13,754 nucleotides of DNA from Nitrospira sp. (GTDB lineage Bacteria; Nitrospirota; Nitrospiria; Nitrospirales; Nitrospiraceae), in contig JANYEF010000100.1 of NCBI GenBank assembly GCA_025363325.1, positions 1 to 13,754 on the forward strand, in the 5' to 3' direction. The notes below the pieces were generated by a model, which saw only the letters and a program-made list of their open reading frames with translations, did not search any database and had not been told where the DNA came from. Positions 1 to 7,894 of the stretch are shown here, in pieces. The number at the start of each line of letters is the position of its first letter. Within the stretch, counting starts at the first letter, position 1. The position numbers and the translations under genes are program-made.

Positions 1-95
1 TTCTCCTGTTGTGCCACAGGTGCGCACCATCGAAGTTCTAGTGGACCAAAGTATTTTTCCCGCAGCCTGTTAGGTTATGCCTCGGAGCAGACGCC

Positions 96-557
96 GTGCA
101 CGTTCTTGAATTGAAGGTCCCCCCCCTCGCGCTTGTTTTCCTCATGGCTGCACTCATGTGGCTCGCCACATGGGCCGTACCGACATTCGGGTTTGAGCTT
201 CCTGCACGCACTCTCTTCTCAGTGAGTGTGGCTGTCGCCGGCGCGGTCATTGGCGGGTTGGGGGTTGCCTCATTCTTACGAGCCAAGACGACGGTCAACC
301 CCATGAAGCCTGACTCATCATCCTCTCTGGTGGTATCGGGCATCTATAAGTTTACCCGCAACCCGATGTATCTGGCCTTTCTGTTGGGCTTGCTCGGGTG
401 GGCGATATTCTTGTCGAACGCCCTGGCCTTCTTTCCGCTTCCTGCATTCATCGTCTACATGAACCGCTTCCAAATCGAACCTGAGGAAAAGGCGCTTACC
501 AGGCTATTTGGGGAGCAGTTCGTGGTCTACAGATCCCGGGTGCGTCGATGGCTATGA
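96..557 (+). CDS. Isoprenylcysteine/phospholipid methyltransferase-family membrane protein
   Basis: A 153-residue integral membrane protein of the ICMT/PEMT-like family, whose members transfer a methyl group from S-adenosylmethionine to lipid or prenyl-cysteine substrates; the substrate here is unknown. Hydrophobic segments lie near residues 9-30, 42-62 and 92-120. The family signature GIYKFTRNPMY is at residues 82-92, followed by the C-terminal E-x-E-E motif (about 129-131) and the FGEQFVVY stretch (138-145), which form the SAM/lipid pocket in known members. The start is GTG at 96: the family's usual Leu-x-Leu-Lys-x-Pro-Pro beginning is present right after it, while the internal ATG at 144 would cut into the first membrane helix. 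It is the only clear plus-strand gene here and converges on the anti-sigma-like gene. Family call is firm; substrate is not. Confidence 0.85.
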   Translation: MHVLELKVPPLALVFLMAALMWLATWAVPTFGFELPARTLFSVSVAVAGAVIGGLGVASFLRAKTTVNPMKPDSSSSLVVSGIYKFTRNPMYLAFLLGLLGWAIFLSNALAFFPLPAFIVYMNRFQIEPEEKALTRLFGEQFVVYRSRVRRWL

Positions 558-658
558 GGCATGGCCAGGAGAAGATTGAGGGCCGAGTCTTGCACCCCAA
601 CATCGGGCGGTGAAGAGGCACGGGCAGACTCCGTTTCGTGGAGAATGGAGCGGTGGCG

Positions 659-940
659 CTAGTCACGCCTTGCGCGAAACGCCTCTTTGAGGCGGGCTTG
701 ATCGGCGGGAGAGAGCGGCGGCTCGTCTTGCCTCTGATCCTGGGACGGTGACGCCGAACGCTGGAGGGCCTGCCGTAGAGCCAACAGTTGCTGCCGGTAT
801 TGCGCGCACCCCTCACAGATCATGAGATGGAGCCGAAGTTTGATGCGGGTTAAGACCGGGAGCGTCCGGTCCATGGATTCGGACACGAATCGGGTGACGT
901 CTGTGCAAGGCGGTGTGATACGGGCGAGCAAGACTTTCAT
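659..940 (-). CDS. Anti-sigma-factor-like zinc-finger (zf-HC2) protein, orphan
   Basis: A 93-residue soluble protein with the zf-HC2 pattern of ZAS-type anti-sigma factors: Cys12, then His38-x3-Cys42-x2-Cys45, within a helical region of about residues 10-60. In known members the fold binds zinc and sequesters an ECF sigma factor. The C-terminal 30 residues are polar and probably disordered. There is no transmembrane segment, so this would be the short cytoplasmic type. The ATG at 940 has an AGGAG ribosome site a few bases upstream. Such genes normally follow their sigma-factor gene with a short overlap, but no sigma factor lies upstream; instead there is a perfect inverted repeat and the remnant of a debranching-enzyme gene. 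The partner may be elsewhere, or the protein may regulate by another route. Confidence 0.75.
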   Translation of the reverse strand: MKVLLARITPPCTDVTRFVSESMDRTLPVLTRIKLRLHLMICEGCAQYRQQLLALRQALQRSASPSQDQRQDEPPLSPADQARLKEAFRARRD

Positions 941-953
941 AGAGCTCCTGCAA

Positions 954-979
954 GATCTGGAACATTCTTGTTCCAGATC
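954..979. promoter_or_regulatory. Perfect 10-bp inverted repeat upstream of the anti-sigma-like gene
   Basis: GATCTGGAAC at 954-963 is exactly complementary to GTTCCAGATC at 970-979 across a 6-base spacer. An outer CTGC/GCAG pair at 948-951 and 983-986 extends the symmetry imperfectly. It ends only a few bases upstream of the ribosome site of the gene starting at 940. It could be a dimeric repressor operator or a leader hairpin controlling translation. No T-run follows, so a terminator is unlikely. Confidence 0.5.
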
Positions 980-985
980 ATAGCA

Positions 986-1006
986 GAGGGTCGCGCATGG
1001 TGCGAC
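986..1006. repeat. Short GC-rich hairpin
   Basis: GGGTCGC and GCGACCC form a perfect 7-bp stem around a 7-base loop. It lies between the debranching remnant and the anti-sigma-like gene, with no T-tract on either side. It may end the decayed upstream transcription unit, or be incidental. Confidence 0.3.
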
Positions 1007-1119
1007 CCTTCACGCCGTCTTTCTTCTGTCGTGGGACTGTGCGTTCCGATGGTGGCTCTACGACCGGAACTGCTTCGCGGCGCCGGCGCACGATCACGGT
1101 CTTCACCTTGGGGCGGGCC

Positions 1120-1259
1120 GTCAGCAAGAGCGCATGATACCGGCGGGTGTTTGCGCACGTGATCGTGCCGGAGGCAAATTCCCCTCTCCCGTTCGTCTCG
1201 AGCCATTCAAAGCTCAACGCCCGATCGAGGTTCCGACAGTCTTCCTTCTCAACCTTCAT
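1120..1259 (-). pseudogene. N-terminal remnant of glycogen debranching enzyme (GDE_N, amylo-1,6-glucosidase type)
   Basis: From the ATG at 1259 about 45 codons match the start of the bacterial/archaeal glycogen-debranching-enzyme N-terminal domain: a short lead, then LSFEWLETNGRGEFASGT followed by NTRRYHALLL, a highly conserved stretch of that family. After roughly residue 50 the match stops and the frame runs into unrelated Arg-rich sequence. Complete proteins are usually about 600-750 residues, so more than 90% is missing; the right-hand limit given is approximate. An AAGGTGAG ribosome site still precedes the start. The neighbouring glucosidase fits an ancestral glycogen/alpha-glucan gene pair. 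The loss is a large deletion, not a point lesion, because no later debranching domain is seen before the anti-sigma-like gene. Confidence 0.7.
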
Positions 1260-1276
1260 TGTTACTCACCTTCCCC

Positions 1277-1376
1277 GGCGGTACGGATTGGGCGGTCTTT
1301 CACTGCGCGCGCCCAACGAGGGCCTTCACAGGCCGCGCGTTGCGCGAGCAAGAAGACCCGCCCAATCTGTGCCGCC
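1277..1376. repeat. About 100-nt palindromic intergenic element A
   Basis: Nearly the whole gap between the glucosidase stop and the debranching remnant folds on itself. Left arm 1277-1300 and right arm 1352-1376 pair over about 23 positions, with two positions that would be G-U in RNA and one bulge; the core GATTGGGCGG/CCGCCCAATC is exact. Inside, TGCGCGCG pairs roughly with CGCGAGCA, and GGCCT/AGGCC closes a TCAC loop. This resembles REP/MITE-like intergenic elements. It could also end or process the glucosidase transcript. A second element with a related inner motif lies at 6802-6930. Confidence 0.65.
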
Positions 1377-4058
1377 CTACTCTCCGGACTGTTGAATCAG
1401 TTTTGCTACCAGGCCGGTCCAGCCGGTTTGATGACTAGCCCCGATGCCTGCCCCGTTGTCTCCGTGGAAGTATTCGTAGAACAAAATGTTGTTGCGCCAA
1501 TGCGGATCGTCCTGAAATCGGTTCGTTCCGCCGAACACGGGACGTTTCCCTTCGGCATTCTGGAGAAAGATGTGCGTCAAACGGCGTGAGATCTCGGCCG
1601 CCACTTGCCAAAGCGTGGATTGACGGCCCGATCCGGTCGGACATTCCACCTGATACTGGTCGCCGAGAAAGTAGTGGAACTTTTGCAGCGACTCGATCAG
1701 GAGATAGTTGACCGGGAACCAGATCGGTCCGCGCCAATTCGAGTTGCCTCCGAACAAGCCCGTACTGGATTCAGCCGGTTCATAGTCCACGCGATGCTCA
1801 TGGCCCATGACCGAGACCACATAGGGATGATCCTTGTGATAGCGGGAAAGGGCGCGGATGCCGTAGGGAGACAGGAATTCCTCTTCGTCCAGCAGATAGC
1901 CCAACACGGATTTCAGCCGATCACGACTTACGAGCGAGAGAAAGCGCCGCACGCCTCCGTCGTAGGACTGCGTTTCGAGATGCTGCGCAAAATCAGGCCG
2001 GTTCTCGATGAACCACTGCATCCGGTGCTTGAACCGCGGCAGACTGTCCACGAGTTCGGAATCGAGCGTCTCGACCGCGAACAGAGGAATCAGGCCGACC
2101 ATCGAGCGAACCTTCATGTGTGTGGTCTCCCCGTTCGGCAGGTGCAGCACGTCGTAGAAGAAACCGTCCTCGCGATCCCACAACTCGATCTTCTCACCGC
2201 CGATGTTGTTCATAGCGCGGCAGATGTAGACGAAGTGTTCGAAGAATTTGCTGGCTACGTCTTCGTAGGCCCGATTGTCCCGGGCGAGCTCCAGCGCGAT
2301 CGTCAGCATGTTGAGGCAGTACATGCCCATCCAACTGGTAGCATCCGATTGTTCAATGTGGCCGCCGGTCGGCAGCGGCGCGCTGCGGTCGAAGACCCCG
2401 ATGTTGTCGAGGCCGAGAAACCCACCTTGGAAGATGTTCTTCCCCTCGGCGTCTTTGCGGTTGACCCACCAGGTGAAGTTCAACAGCAGTTTGTGGAAGA
2501 CGCGCTCCAAGAACAGGCGATCGCCGACGCCGTTGCGTTTTTTGTCGATCTTATAGATACGCCAGGCCGCCCAGGCATGGACCGGCGGATTCACGTCGCC
2601 GAGCGCCCATTCGTAGGCCGGAATCTGTCCGTTGGGGTGCATGTACCATTCGCGCAGCATCAGGACGAGCTGTTCCTTGGCGAATGTCGGATCGATGAGC
2701 GCGAGCGGGATGCAGTGAAACGCGAGATCCCACGCCGCATACCAGGGGTATTCCCACTTGTCCGGCATCGAGATGACATCGGCGTTATAGAGGTGCGTCC
2801 AGTCCGAGTTGCGGCCGTGCAGGCGTTCACGCGGTGGTTCCTGCTCTGTCGGATCGCCTTTGAGCCATCGATTCACTTCGTAGTGGTAGAATTGTTTACT
2901 CCAGAGCAGTCCGGCAAAGGCTTGCCGCTGCACGCGGCGCGCATCTTCGGACAGATTGCTCGGTGCCAGACTGTCATAGAACTCATTCGCTTCCTTCAGG
3001 CGTGTCGTAAAGACGGCGTCGAAGTCCTGCTTGGCGAAGCCCGGGCTCTGTTCTTCGTTGGTCAATCGCAAGCGAATGGTTTTGCTCGCGCCGGGCGCGA
3101 GCGTGAGCACATACTGGGCTGCGGCTTTGGTGCCCAGGTGATCCGGATTGACCGCTTCCTTCTCGCCCTGCACGACATAATCGTGAAAGCTATCCTTCAC
3201 GTACCGGGGGCCTTCTTCATCGCCATAGAGACGGCGGGTGTTGGTTTCATTTTCCGTGAAAAGCAGGGTCGGCTCCCCCTCGCAGAGCAGCCGGCGAAGG
3301 CCATAGTACTCGTGCTGCGTCTCGATGACGCTCATCTGGTTCATCGACTCCCCTTGCTTGAAACGGGGGCGCCGGATGTCCGATCCCCAGGACCATGTGT
3401 TGCGATACCAGAGAGTCGGAAGGAGCGTGAGTTCGGCCTGCTCAGGGCTTCGATTCACGACCTGGATACGGATACACAGATCTTCCGGCGTCGCCTTGGC
3501 GTACTCCACAAAGATGTCGAAGTAGCGGTTCTCGTCGAAGACCCCGCTGTCGATCAATTCAAACTCAGGATCGTGGCGCCCTCGACGGCGATTCTCCTCG
3601 ACCAGCCGCGTATAGGGGAACGATGCTTGCGGATACTTGTAGAGGTATTTCATGTAGGAATGCGTCGGCGTCGAATCGAGATAGAAGTAGCACTCCTTCA
3701 CGTCCTCGCCGTGATTGCCTTCGTTGCCGGTGAGCCCGAAGACTCGTTCTTTCAAAATCGGGTCGCGTCCGTTCCACAATGCCACGGCGAAGCAGATCAG
3801 TTGATGGCGATCGCAGATGCCGGCAAGGCCGTCCTCGTTCCAGCGATAGGCGCGGGATCGTGCATGGTCGTGCGGGAACGCTTCCCAGGCCGTACCGTAT
3901 TGGCTATAATCCTCGCGCACGGTTCCCCAAGCCCGTTCGCTCAGATAGGGCCCCCAACGTTTCCAATGACGCTGCCGCCGCGCGTCCTCTTCAAGACGCT
4001 GCTGTTCAGCAAGGATCGGTGGCTGAGAAGCGGAAGTGGTCTGACGATGAGAGGCCAT
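1377..4058 (-). CDS. Large GH63/MGH1-like glucosidase
   Basis: An 893-residue cytoplasmic protein (no signal peptide) of the long bacterial glucosidase group in the GH63/MGH1-like six-hairpin superfamily, expected to hydrolyse an alpha-glucoside such as a small glucosylated solute or glucan. Residues about 30-350 form the N-terminal beta-rich part (KRWGPYLSERAWGTVREDYS near 33-52). Residues about 375-885 are the (alpha/alpha)6 barrel. WYAAWDLAF at 439-447 places Asp444 where the family's acid residue lies; FYEYFHGD with Glu862, followed by SHQTGWTGL (875-883), resembles the region of the base Glu; these two assignments are inferred. The ATG at 4058 is chosen because GAAGGAG lies just upstream and further extension would overlap the next gene in another frame. 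It follows the SMP-30 genes by 65 bp and may be cotranscribed. Exact substrate is unknown. Confidence 0.88.
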   Translation of the reverse strand: MASHRQTTSASQPPILAEQQRLEEDARRQRHWKRWGPYLSERAWGTVREDYSQYGTAWEAFPHDHARSRAYRWNEDGLAGICDRHQLICFAVALWNGRDPILKERVFGLTGNEGNHGEDVKECYFYLDSTPTHSYMKYLYKYPQASFPYTRLVEENRRRGRHDPEFELIDSGVFDENRYFDIFVEYAKATPEDLCIRIQVVNRSPEQAELTLLPTLWYRNTWSWGSDIRRPRFKQGESMNQMSVIETQHEYYGLRRLLCEGEPTLLFTENETNTRRLYGDEEGPRYVKDSFHDYVVQGEKEAVNPDHLGTKAAAQYVLTLAPGASKTIRLRLTNEEQSPGFAKQDFDAVFTTRLKEANEFYDSLAPSNLSEDARRVQRQAFAGLLWSKQFYHYEVNRWLKGDPTEQEPPRERLHGRNSDWTHLYNADVISMPDKWEYPWYAAWDLAFHCIPLALIDPTFAKEQLVLMLREWYMHPNGQIPAYEWALGDVNPPVHAWAAWRIYKIDKKRNGVGDRLFLERVFHKLLLNFTWWVNRKDAEGKNIFQGGFLGLDNIGVFDRSAPLPTGGHIEQSDATSWMGMYCLNMLTIALELARDNRAYEDVASKFFEHFVYICRAMNNIGGEKIELWDREDGFFYDVLHLPNGETTHMKVRSMVGLIPLFAVETLDSELVDSLPRFKHRMQWFIENRPDFAQHLETQSYDGGVRRFLSLVSRDRLKSVLGYLLDEEEFLSPYGIRALSRYHKDHPYVVSVMGHEHRVDYEPAESSTGLFGGNSNWRGPIWFPVNYLLIESLQKFHYFLGDQYQVECPTGSGRQSTLWQVAAEISRRLTHIFLQNAEGKRPVFGGTNRFQDDPHWRNNILFYEYFHGDNGAGIGASHQTGWTGLVAKLIQQSGE

Positions 4059-4123
4059 ACGACTCCTTCGGTAGAAAGCGTACAAAGCTAGAGTCGTCCG
4101 GCTGAGGAAAGTCTTACAGCAGG

Positions 4124-5134
4124 CTAGTACCGGGCTGCGCCTGTAGTCAAGCGGAGGCGATAGACCGATGAGCCACCCGTGATGAACAGCGTGTGCCCGT
4201 CTTCGCCCCATGCGACATTTGACGTTGGTTGGCCGGTTTCGATAGTACCTAAGAGGGTACCGTCTGGAGCGATCACACTCAGTCCGCCTGGGCGAGCGCC
4301 AAAGATGTTCCCTTGCCGATCCACCTTGAATCCATCCGGCCCGAAGAAAGGATCTTTGCGCCAGCGAGTCGCGTCGAAGAATACCCGGCCATTGGTAACG
4401 GTCCCGTCTGCCTTCACATCGTAGGCCAACCAAGCGGCTCGCTTTGGATCGACGTCGGAGACATAGAGGGTCTTTTCATCCGGAGAAAAGGCAATGCCGT
4501 TCGGAGCCTTAATGTCATGGATGAGCAAGGTCACTGTGCCATCTTTGGACAGACGATAGACCCCTTGCACCGGAGCTTTGTTCGAATCGTCGAAGGCTTT
4601 TGGGAGTCCAAACGGCGGATCGGTGAAATACAAATCGCCGTTCGATTTGAACACCAGATCGTTCGGACTGTTGATCTTGTGCCCCTCATAGTGGTCGGCG
4701 AGCGGTACAATCGTTCCATTTGATTCCAACCGCCCGATTTGTCGATCGCCGTGGCGACACAGGACCAAACGTCCTTGTGCGTCAAGGGTGAGTCCATTGG
4801 AGCCTGGCTCCTTGCCCGCGAACGGCGCTGTACCGCTATAGCCGCTGTTTTTCACAAATAGACTAACGCCTTCGCCCGACTTCCATTTGTAGACGGCGTT
4901 GGCCGGAATGTCCGAGAAGAGCAAATACTCACCCTGCTTGTGCCAAACCGGCCCTTCGACCCAGGTATATCCATCGGCGATCTTTCCCAGTTTCGCGTCC
5001 TTCGGCACAAGCTGATCGAAGCGCGGATCGAGTCTGGTGATGGTGGTGGTTACTGTCTCAGACCATGCCACTCCACCATGCAGGAGAGCGATCAGTCCAA
5101 GGACGACCATTAGCTTTTTGGACACCCGCATCAT
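4124..5134 (-). CDS. Exported SMP-30/gluconolactonase-family protein (single domain)
   Basis: A 336-residue six-bladed beta-propeller protein of the SMP-30/gluconolactonase/LRE family, which hydrolyses sugar lactones or related esters using a divalent metal. A signal peptide (two Lys, then a hydrophobic run to about residue 23) points to the periplasm. Expected metal/active-site residues are visible: Glu60 in WVEGPVW, Asn158 in NSPNDL, Asn212 in APNGIAFS and Asp267 in GPDGF. The start ATG at 5134 overlaps the stop of the upstream paralogue in an ATGA arrangement, suggesting translational coupling; a second in-frame ATG follows immediately. It is intact, unlike its upstream paralogue, with which it shares the YFTDPP-x-G-L-P-K segment. 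Substrate cannot be told from sequence. Confidence 0.85.
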   Translation of the reverse strand: MMRVSKKLMVVLGLIALLHGGVAWSETVTTTITRLDPRFDQLVPKDAKLGKIADGYTWVEGPVWHKQGEYLLFSDIPANAVYKWKSGEGVSLFVKNSGYSGTAPFAGKEPGSNGLTLDAQGRLVLCRHGDRQIGRLESNGTIVPLADHYEGHKINSPNDLVFKSNGDLYFTDPPFGLPKAFDDSNKAPVQGVYRLSKDGTVTLLIHDIKAPNGIAFSPDEKTLYVSDVDPKRAAWLAYDVKADGTVTNGRVFFDATRWRKDPFFGPDGFKVDRQGNIFGARPGGLSVIAPDGTLLGTIETGQPTSNVAWGEDGHTLFITGGSSVYRLRLTTGAARY

Positions 5135-6754
5135 GGCCGCACTCCGGCGATGTTCATTCTGATGCGATAGATGCCTGTGAGAGCGGCAATGTAGAGCGTC
5201 TTGCCGTCGTCGTCACCCCAGGCCATGTTGTGGGGATCTTCCGGTCCTTTGAGGAGGCCGAGCTGCTTGCCCTCCGGCGAGATGATCCAGAGCCCGCCCG
5301 GTCCGGTCGAATACACATTGCCCTGTTGATCGACTTTCAATCCATCTAACGCATCGTTCCCCGGCGCGTTGGTCATATCGAAGAAGAGCGAGCTGTTTGT
5401 GAGCGTACAATCCGGGTTTACGTCGTAGCGCAGGATAACTTTTTTCTTGTCGTTCCAATTGTTCACATACAGAAACATCTCGCCCGGCGAGAAGGCGAGC
5501 CCGTTGGGGGCATCGAGATCCGTACTCACGAGCTTCACCTGCCGGTCTTTCACGCAATAGACGCCACTGTAGGGCAGTTCTTTCCGCGGATCGTCGAAGA
5601 CCTTGGGTAAGCCGATATGGAGGATCGGTAAAATACAGCGCACCATCGGAGCGATAGACAAGATCGTTCGGGCTGTTCAGCCGCTTGCCGTCATAGCGAT
5701 CGGCCAGGACGGTGATGTTGCCGCGTGGTTCGACGCGAATCACACGGCGATTCCCATGTTGGTTGATCGTGAGTCGGCCCTTGCTGTCCAGCGTCAGCCC
5801 GTTCGAGCCTGGTTGATGGTATTCGCCCACATTGAAGCCTGCATAGCCGCTCTTCGTGCGAAAGACGGATACCTGCCCGTCAGCTGACCAACGATAGATA
5901 ATGTTCGCGTTGGGGTCGCTGAAGAGGAGGTATCCCGATGTGTTAGCGGTGGCCGGGACCCACACAGGTCCTTCGGTGAAAAGAAAGCCACCAGCGAGTT
6001 TTTCCAGTTTGGTATCTGATGAAACGATCGCATCCAGGGCCGGATCGACTCTGACAATCTCGGTGTTCACAAACATCGTCGGGCCAATCTGGTTCGTCTC
6101 GTAGAAGTCGAGCGTCGCCGAGCGCACCCAGATGAAGTTGCCTGCCGGATTAGACAACGGACCGTTGATCCCGAACACGGCTAGCTGAATCCGCTGGCCG
6201 GGCCGCGCATTCTTTGTGAGCACCACACGGTTGGGTGCATTGAAGCCCTTAATGAGCTGACCGCCAGGCTGTCCCAACACCAGCGGCAACTTCCCATCAA
6301 CCCAGACTTCGGCGTAATCGTCGATCGCGACTTCAAAGACGACAGTTGAACCAGTCGGATCGAATGACCCGATCTTGTCGGGAATCGTGATACTGGTCCG
6401 ATACCAATTGAAGCAGAGGCGTCCGGTGGATCGCCGTTCTTCTAATTGTGCGGGTTTGATGTGTTCCCATTTGGAATCATCGAAATCTGCGGTACCCGCA
6501 TGCAGATCAATATCCTGTGTTCGATTAGGCGGACCGGACGGAGCGAGGTCTGCACCGGGGCTATGATGATCGACATCGACGATCTTAACGTTGCTGTAGC
6601 GCCACTGACCTTTGAGCAATCCGATTCCTTCGTCGGTCTTTAGATCCACAATCGCATCCGGCCTCACCCCCGGCGCATCCCCCGTCACCTGCGCCCAGGA
6701 TGGTTGCACGGACAAAGCGAGCGTGGTCATGACAAGGACACTCCAACTCTTCAT
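5131..6754 (-). pseudogene. Exported two-domain SMP-30-like protein with jelly-roll N-domain, frameshifted
   Basis: Reading from ATG 6754 (GGAG ribosome site upstream) gives a signal peptide to about residue 21. A beta-rich domain follows at about 35-220 resembling the galactose-binding jelly roll of GH2-type enzymes (FEVAIDDYAEVWVDG near 140-154). Then comes an SMP-30 propeller at about 232-540. One extra base near 5614 breaks the frame after residue 380: YFTDPPY should continue as GLPKVFDDP, exactly as in the adjacent paralogue. Removing it restores a 540-residue protein with Glu261, Asn363, Asn417 and Asp470 at the expected metal/active-site positions. Without correction the product lacks the last third of the propeller and ends in nonsense sequence. 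The restored frame overlaps the next start by ATGA. Sequencing error or a real lesion are both possible. Family call is firm. Confidence 0.8.
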
Positions 6755-6801
6755 CTTCTCACTCCATCTCCTAGCCGTTTGATTATCCTTCCATCTACTC
6801 C

Positions 6802-6930
6802 GTGAGGGGTTGGCCTCTACCGCGCGCAACAATCTCACCCGCCCACCCTTGGCGCACCGAGACGCGCCCTTTACCCAAGCGAGCACATTCTGATCGTGCG
6901 CGTTCTGCGAGCAAGGAGGCCACCCCTCAC
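6802..6930. repeat. Palindromic intergenic element B
   Basis: GTGAGGGGTTGGCCTC at 6802-6817 pairs with GAGGCCACCCCTCAC at 6916-6930, leaving one bulged T. A second partial partner, CCAACCCCTCAC, lies at 6930-6941 and runs over the end of the cupin reading frame. The interior holds GCGCGTT, two bases, then GCGAGCAAG, close to the same motif in element A at 1337-1352. Both elements sit in minus-strand intergenic gaps, so they look like members of one dispersed family, though A and B differ in their outer arms. Confidence 0.5.
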
Positions 6931-6937
6931 CAACCCC

Positions 6938-7812
6938 TCACCTTACTTTCACCACGTAATAATCAAACGGCGCCTCTACCTCCTTAAACCAATGCGGCAC
7001 GCCGTTCGGAATAATTACCACGTCACCCGGCACGAGTTTCCTGGTTTCGCCACCATTCACATTAGCCGCGCGAAACTCGTGAGGTGCGATCGTCTTGGCA
7101 CCTTCCGGCGTCCCGCCGGTGATCAACGTAGCCGAGCCCTTCAGGACATAGACAATGTCCGTATCGTACTCGTGGATCTCCACGACACCGGCTTTGTCCC
7201 GATGGCTGGCTGTACCATGTAATTCCGGGCCGCATGCATCATGGTCTCGTCCTCGCCGAGGAGAACCGCCCCCTTGGTGAATGCTGCCGCGACTCTGGGA
7301 CTCTCGATGTAGGTGACTGGAAGAAGGACTTGGCCGTTCGCGATGCTCATCATGTCCATCGATTCCAGGGCCTTGGCTCCCGCGATCGCCAGTTCTTCAT
7401 CCTGCTGCGCGCTCGCCGCGCCGCTCACGCCGACCGCGCCCACAATCTTTCCTTCCCATTCAATTGGAATACCGCCCTGGAGCGGCGTGAAATCATTGAG
7501 CGCGACCATCGTCGGTTTTTTGAACAGGGCGGCCGTCCGGGCCTTGCCAATGGAAATGTTGGCGCCCGCCGCGAAGGTGTTGTCCATTCGCTCAAGGGCC
7601 ATCAGATTTCCTCCGTCATCGACCACGGCAATTACGCCGCCTGGCGCATTCTTCTTCTTGGCCTCGGCCACCGCTCCCGCGATGACCTTTTTCGCTCCCT
7701 CAATCGTGAGCGCTCGCTTATCGGCTACCGATTCGGCCCTCGCCGCCATCGCTCCCATCAAAAGCACTGCAAGCGCACATGAACCAACAAGGATTGTCTG
7801 TCTGGTTTTCAT
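6938..7812 (-). pseudogene. Exported HbpS/GlcG heme-binding-like protein fused to a cupin, frameshifted
   Basis: From ATG 7812 (AAAGGAG seven bases upstream) the product has a signal peptide ending near Ala-Arg-Ala (residue 26). A GlcG/HbpS domain follows at about 33-145 (IAVVDDGGNLMALERMD, IGKARTAALF, GGIPI, GAVGVSGA), then a linker with MHAARNYMVQP ending at residue 202. One base is missing near 7205-7209. In the shifted frame the protein continues HRDKAGVVEIHEYDTDIVYV and then a cupin with its second motif GDVVIIPNGVPH near the end. Restored length is about 291 residues. HbpS-like domains bind heme or iron, and cupins hold a metal in a small barrel; in this fusion the reaction is unknown. 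As written, translation ends at 7141 without the cupin. It lies between the other HbpS gene and the SMP-30 pair. Error or true lesion cannot be decided here. Confidence 0.8.
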
Positions 7813-7840
7813 GATCGGTCTCCTTTTTTTCGGCATGGAG

Positions 7841-7894
7841 CCTTCAGCGTTCAGCCCAACCATGAAAGCTGATAGCTGAAGGCTGACGGCTACG
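7841..7894. repeat. GCTGA heptamer array, copy 1, forming an imperfect hairpin
   Basis: On the plus strand, units AGCTGAT, AGCTGAA and GGCTGAC follow one another at 7867-7887. The left arm (7841-7855) contains the same units inverted, so CCTTCAGC and GCTGAAGG close a hairpin with 15-base arms and two mismatches. It occupies the gap between the two HbpS-like genes and touches the stop of the downstream-numbered one. Confidence 0.6.

Noticed and set aside
961..973. LexA-like site GAAC...GTTC within the palindrome
   Set aside because: The spacing is six bases, not the four of the Bacillus-type box, and the symmetry extends well beyond it.
1605..4091. An 828-codon open frame on the plus strand opposite the glucosidase
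   Set aside because: It is in antisense to a convincing family member, has no recognisable domain, and results from GC-biased codon use of the real gene.
5608..5620. Programmed ribosomal frameshift in the SMP-30 gene
   Set aside because: No slippery run of identical bases is present at the shift.
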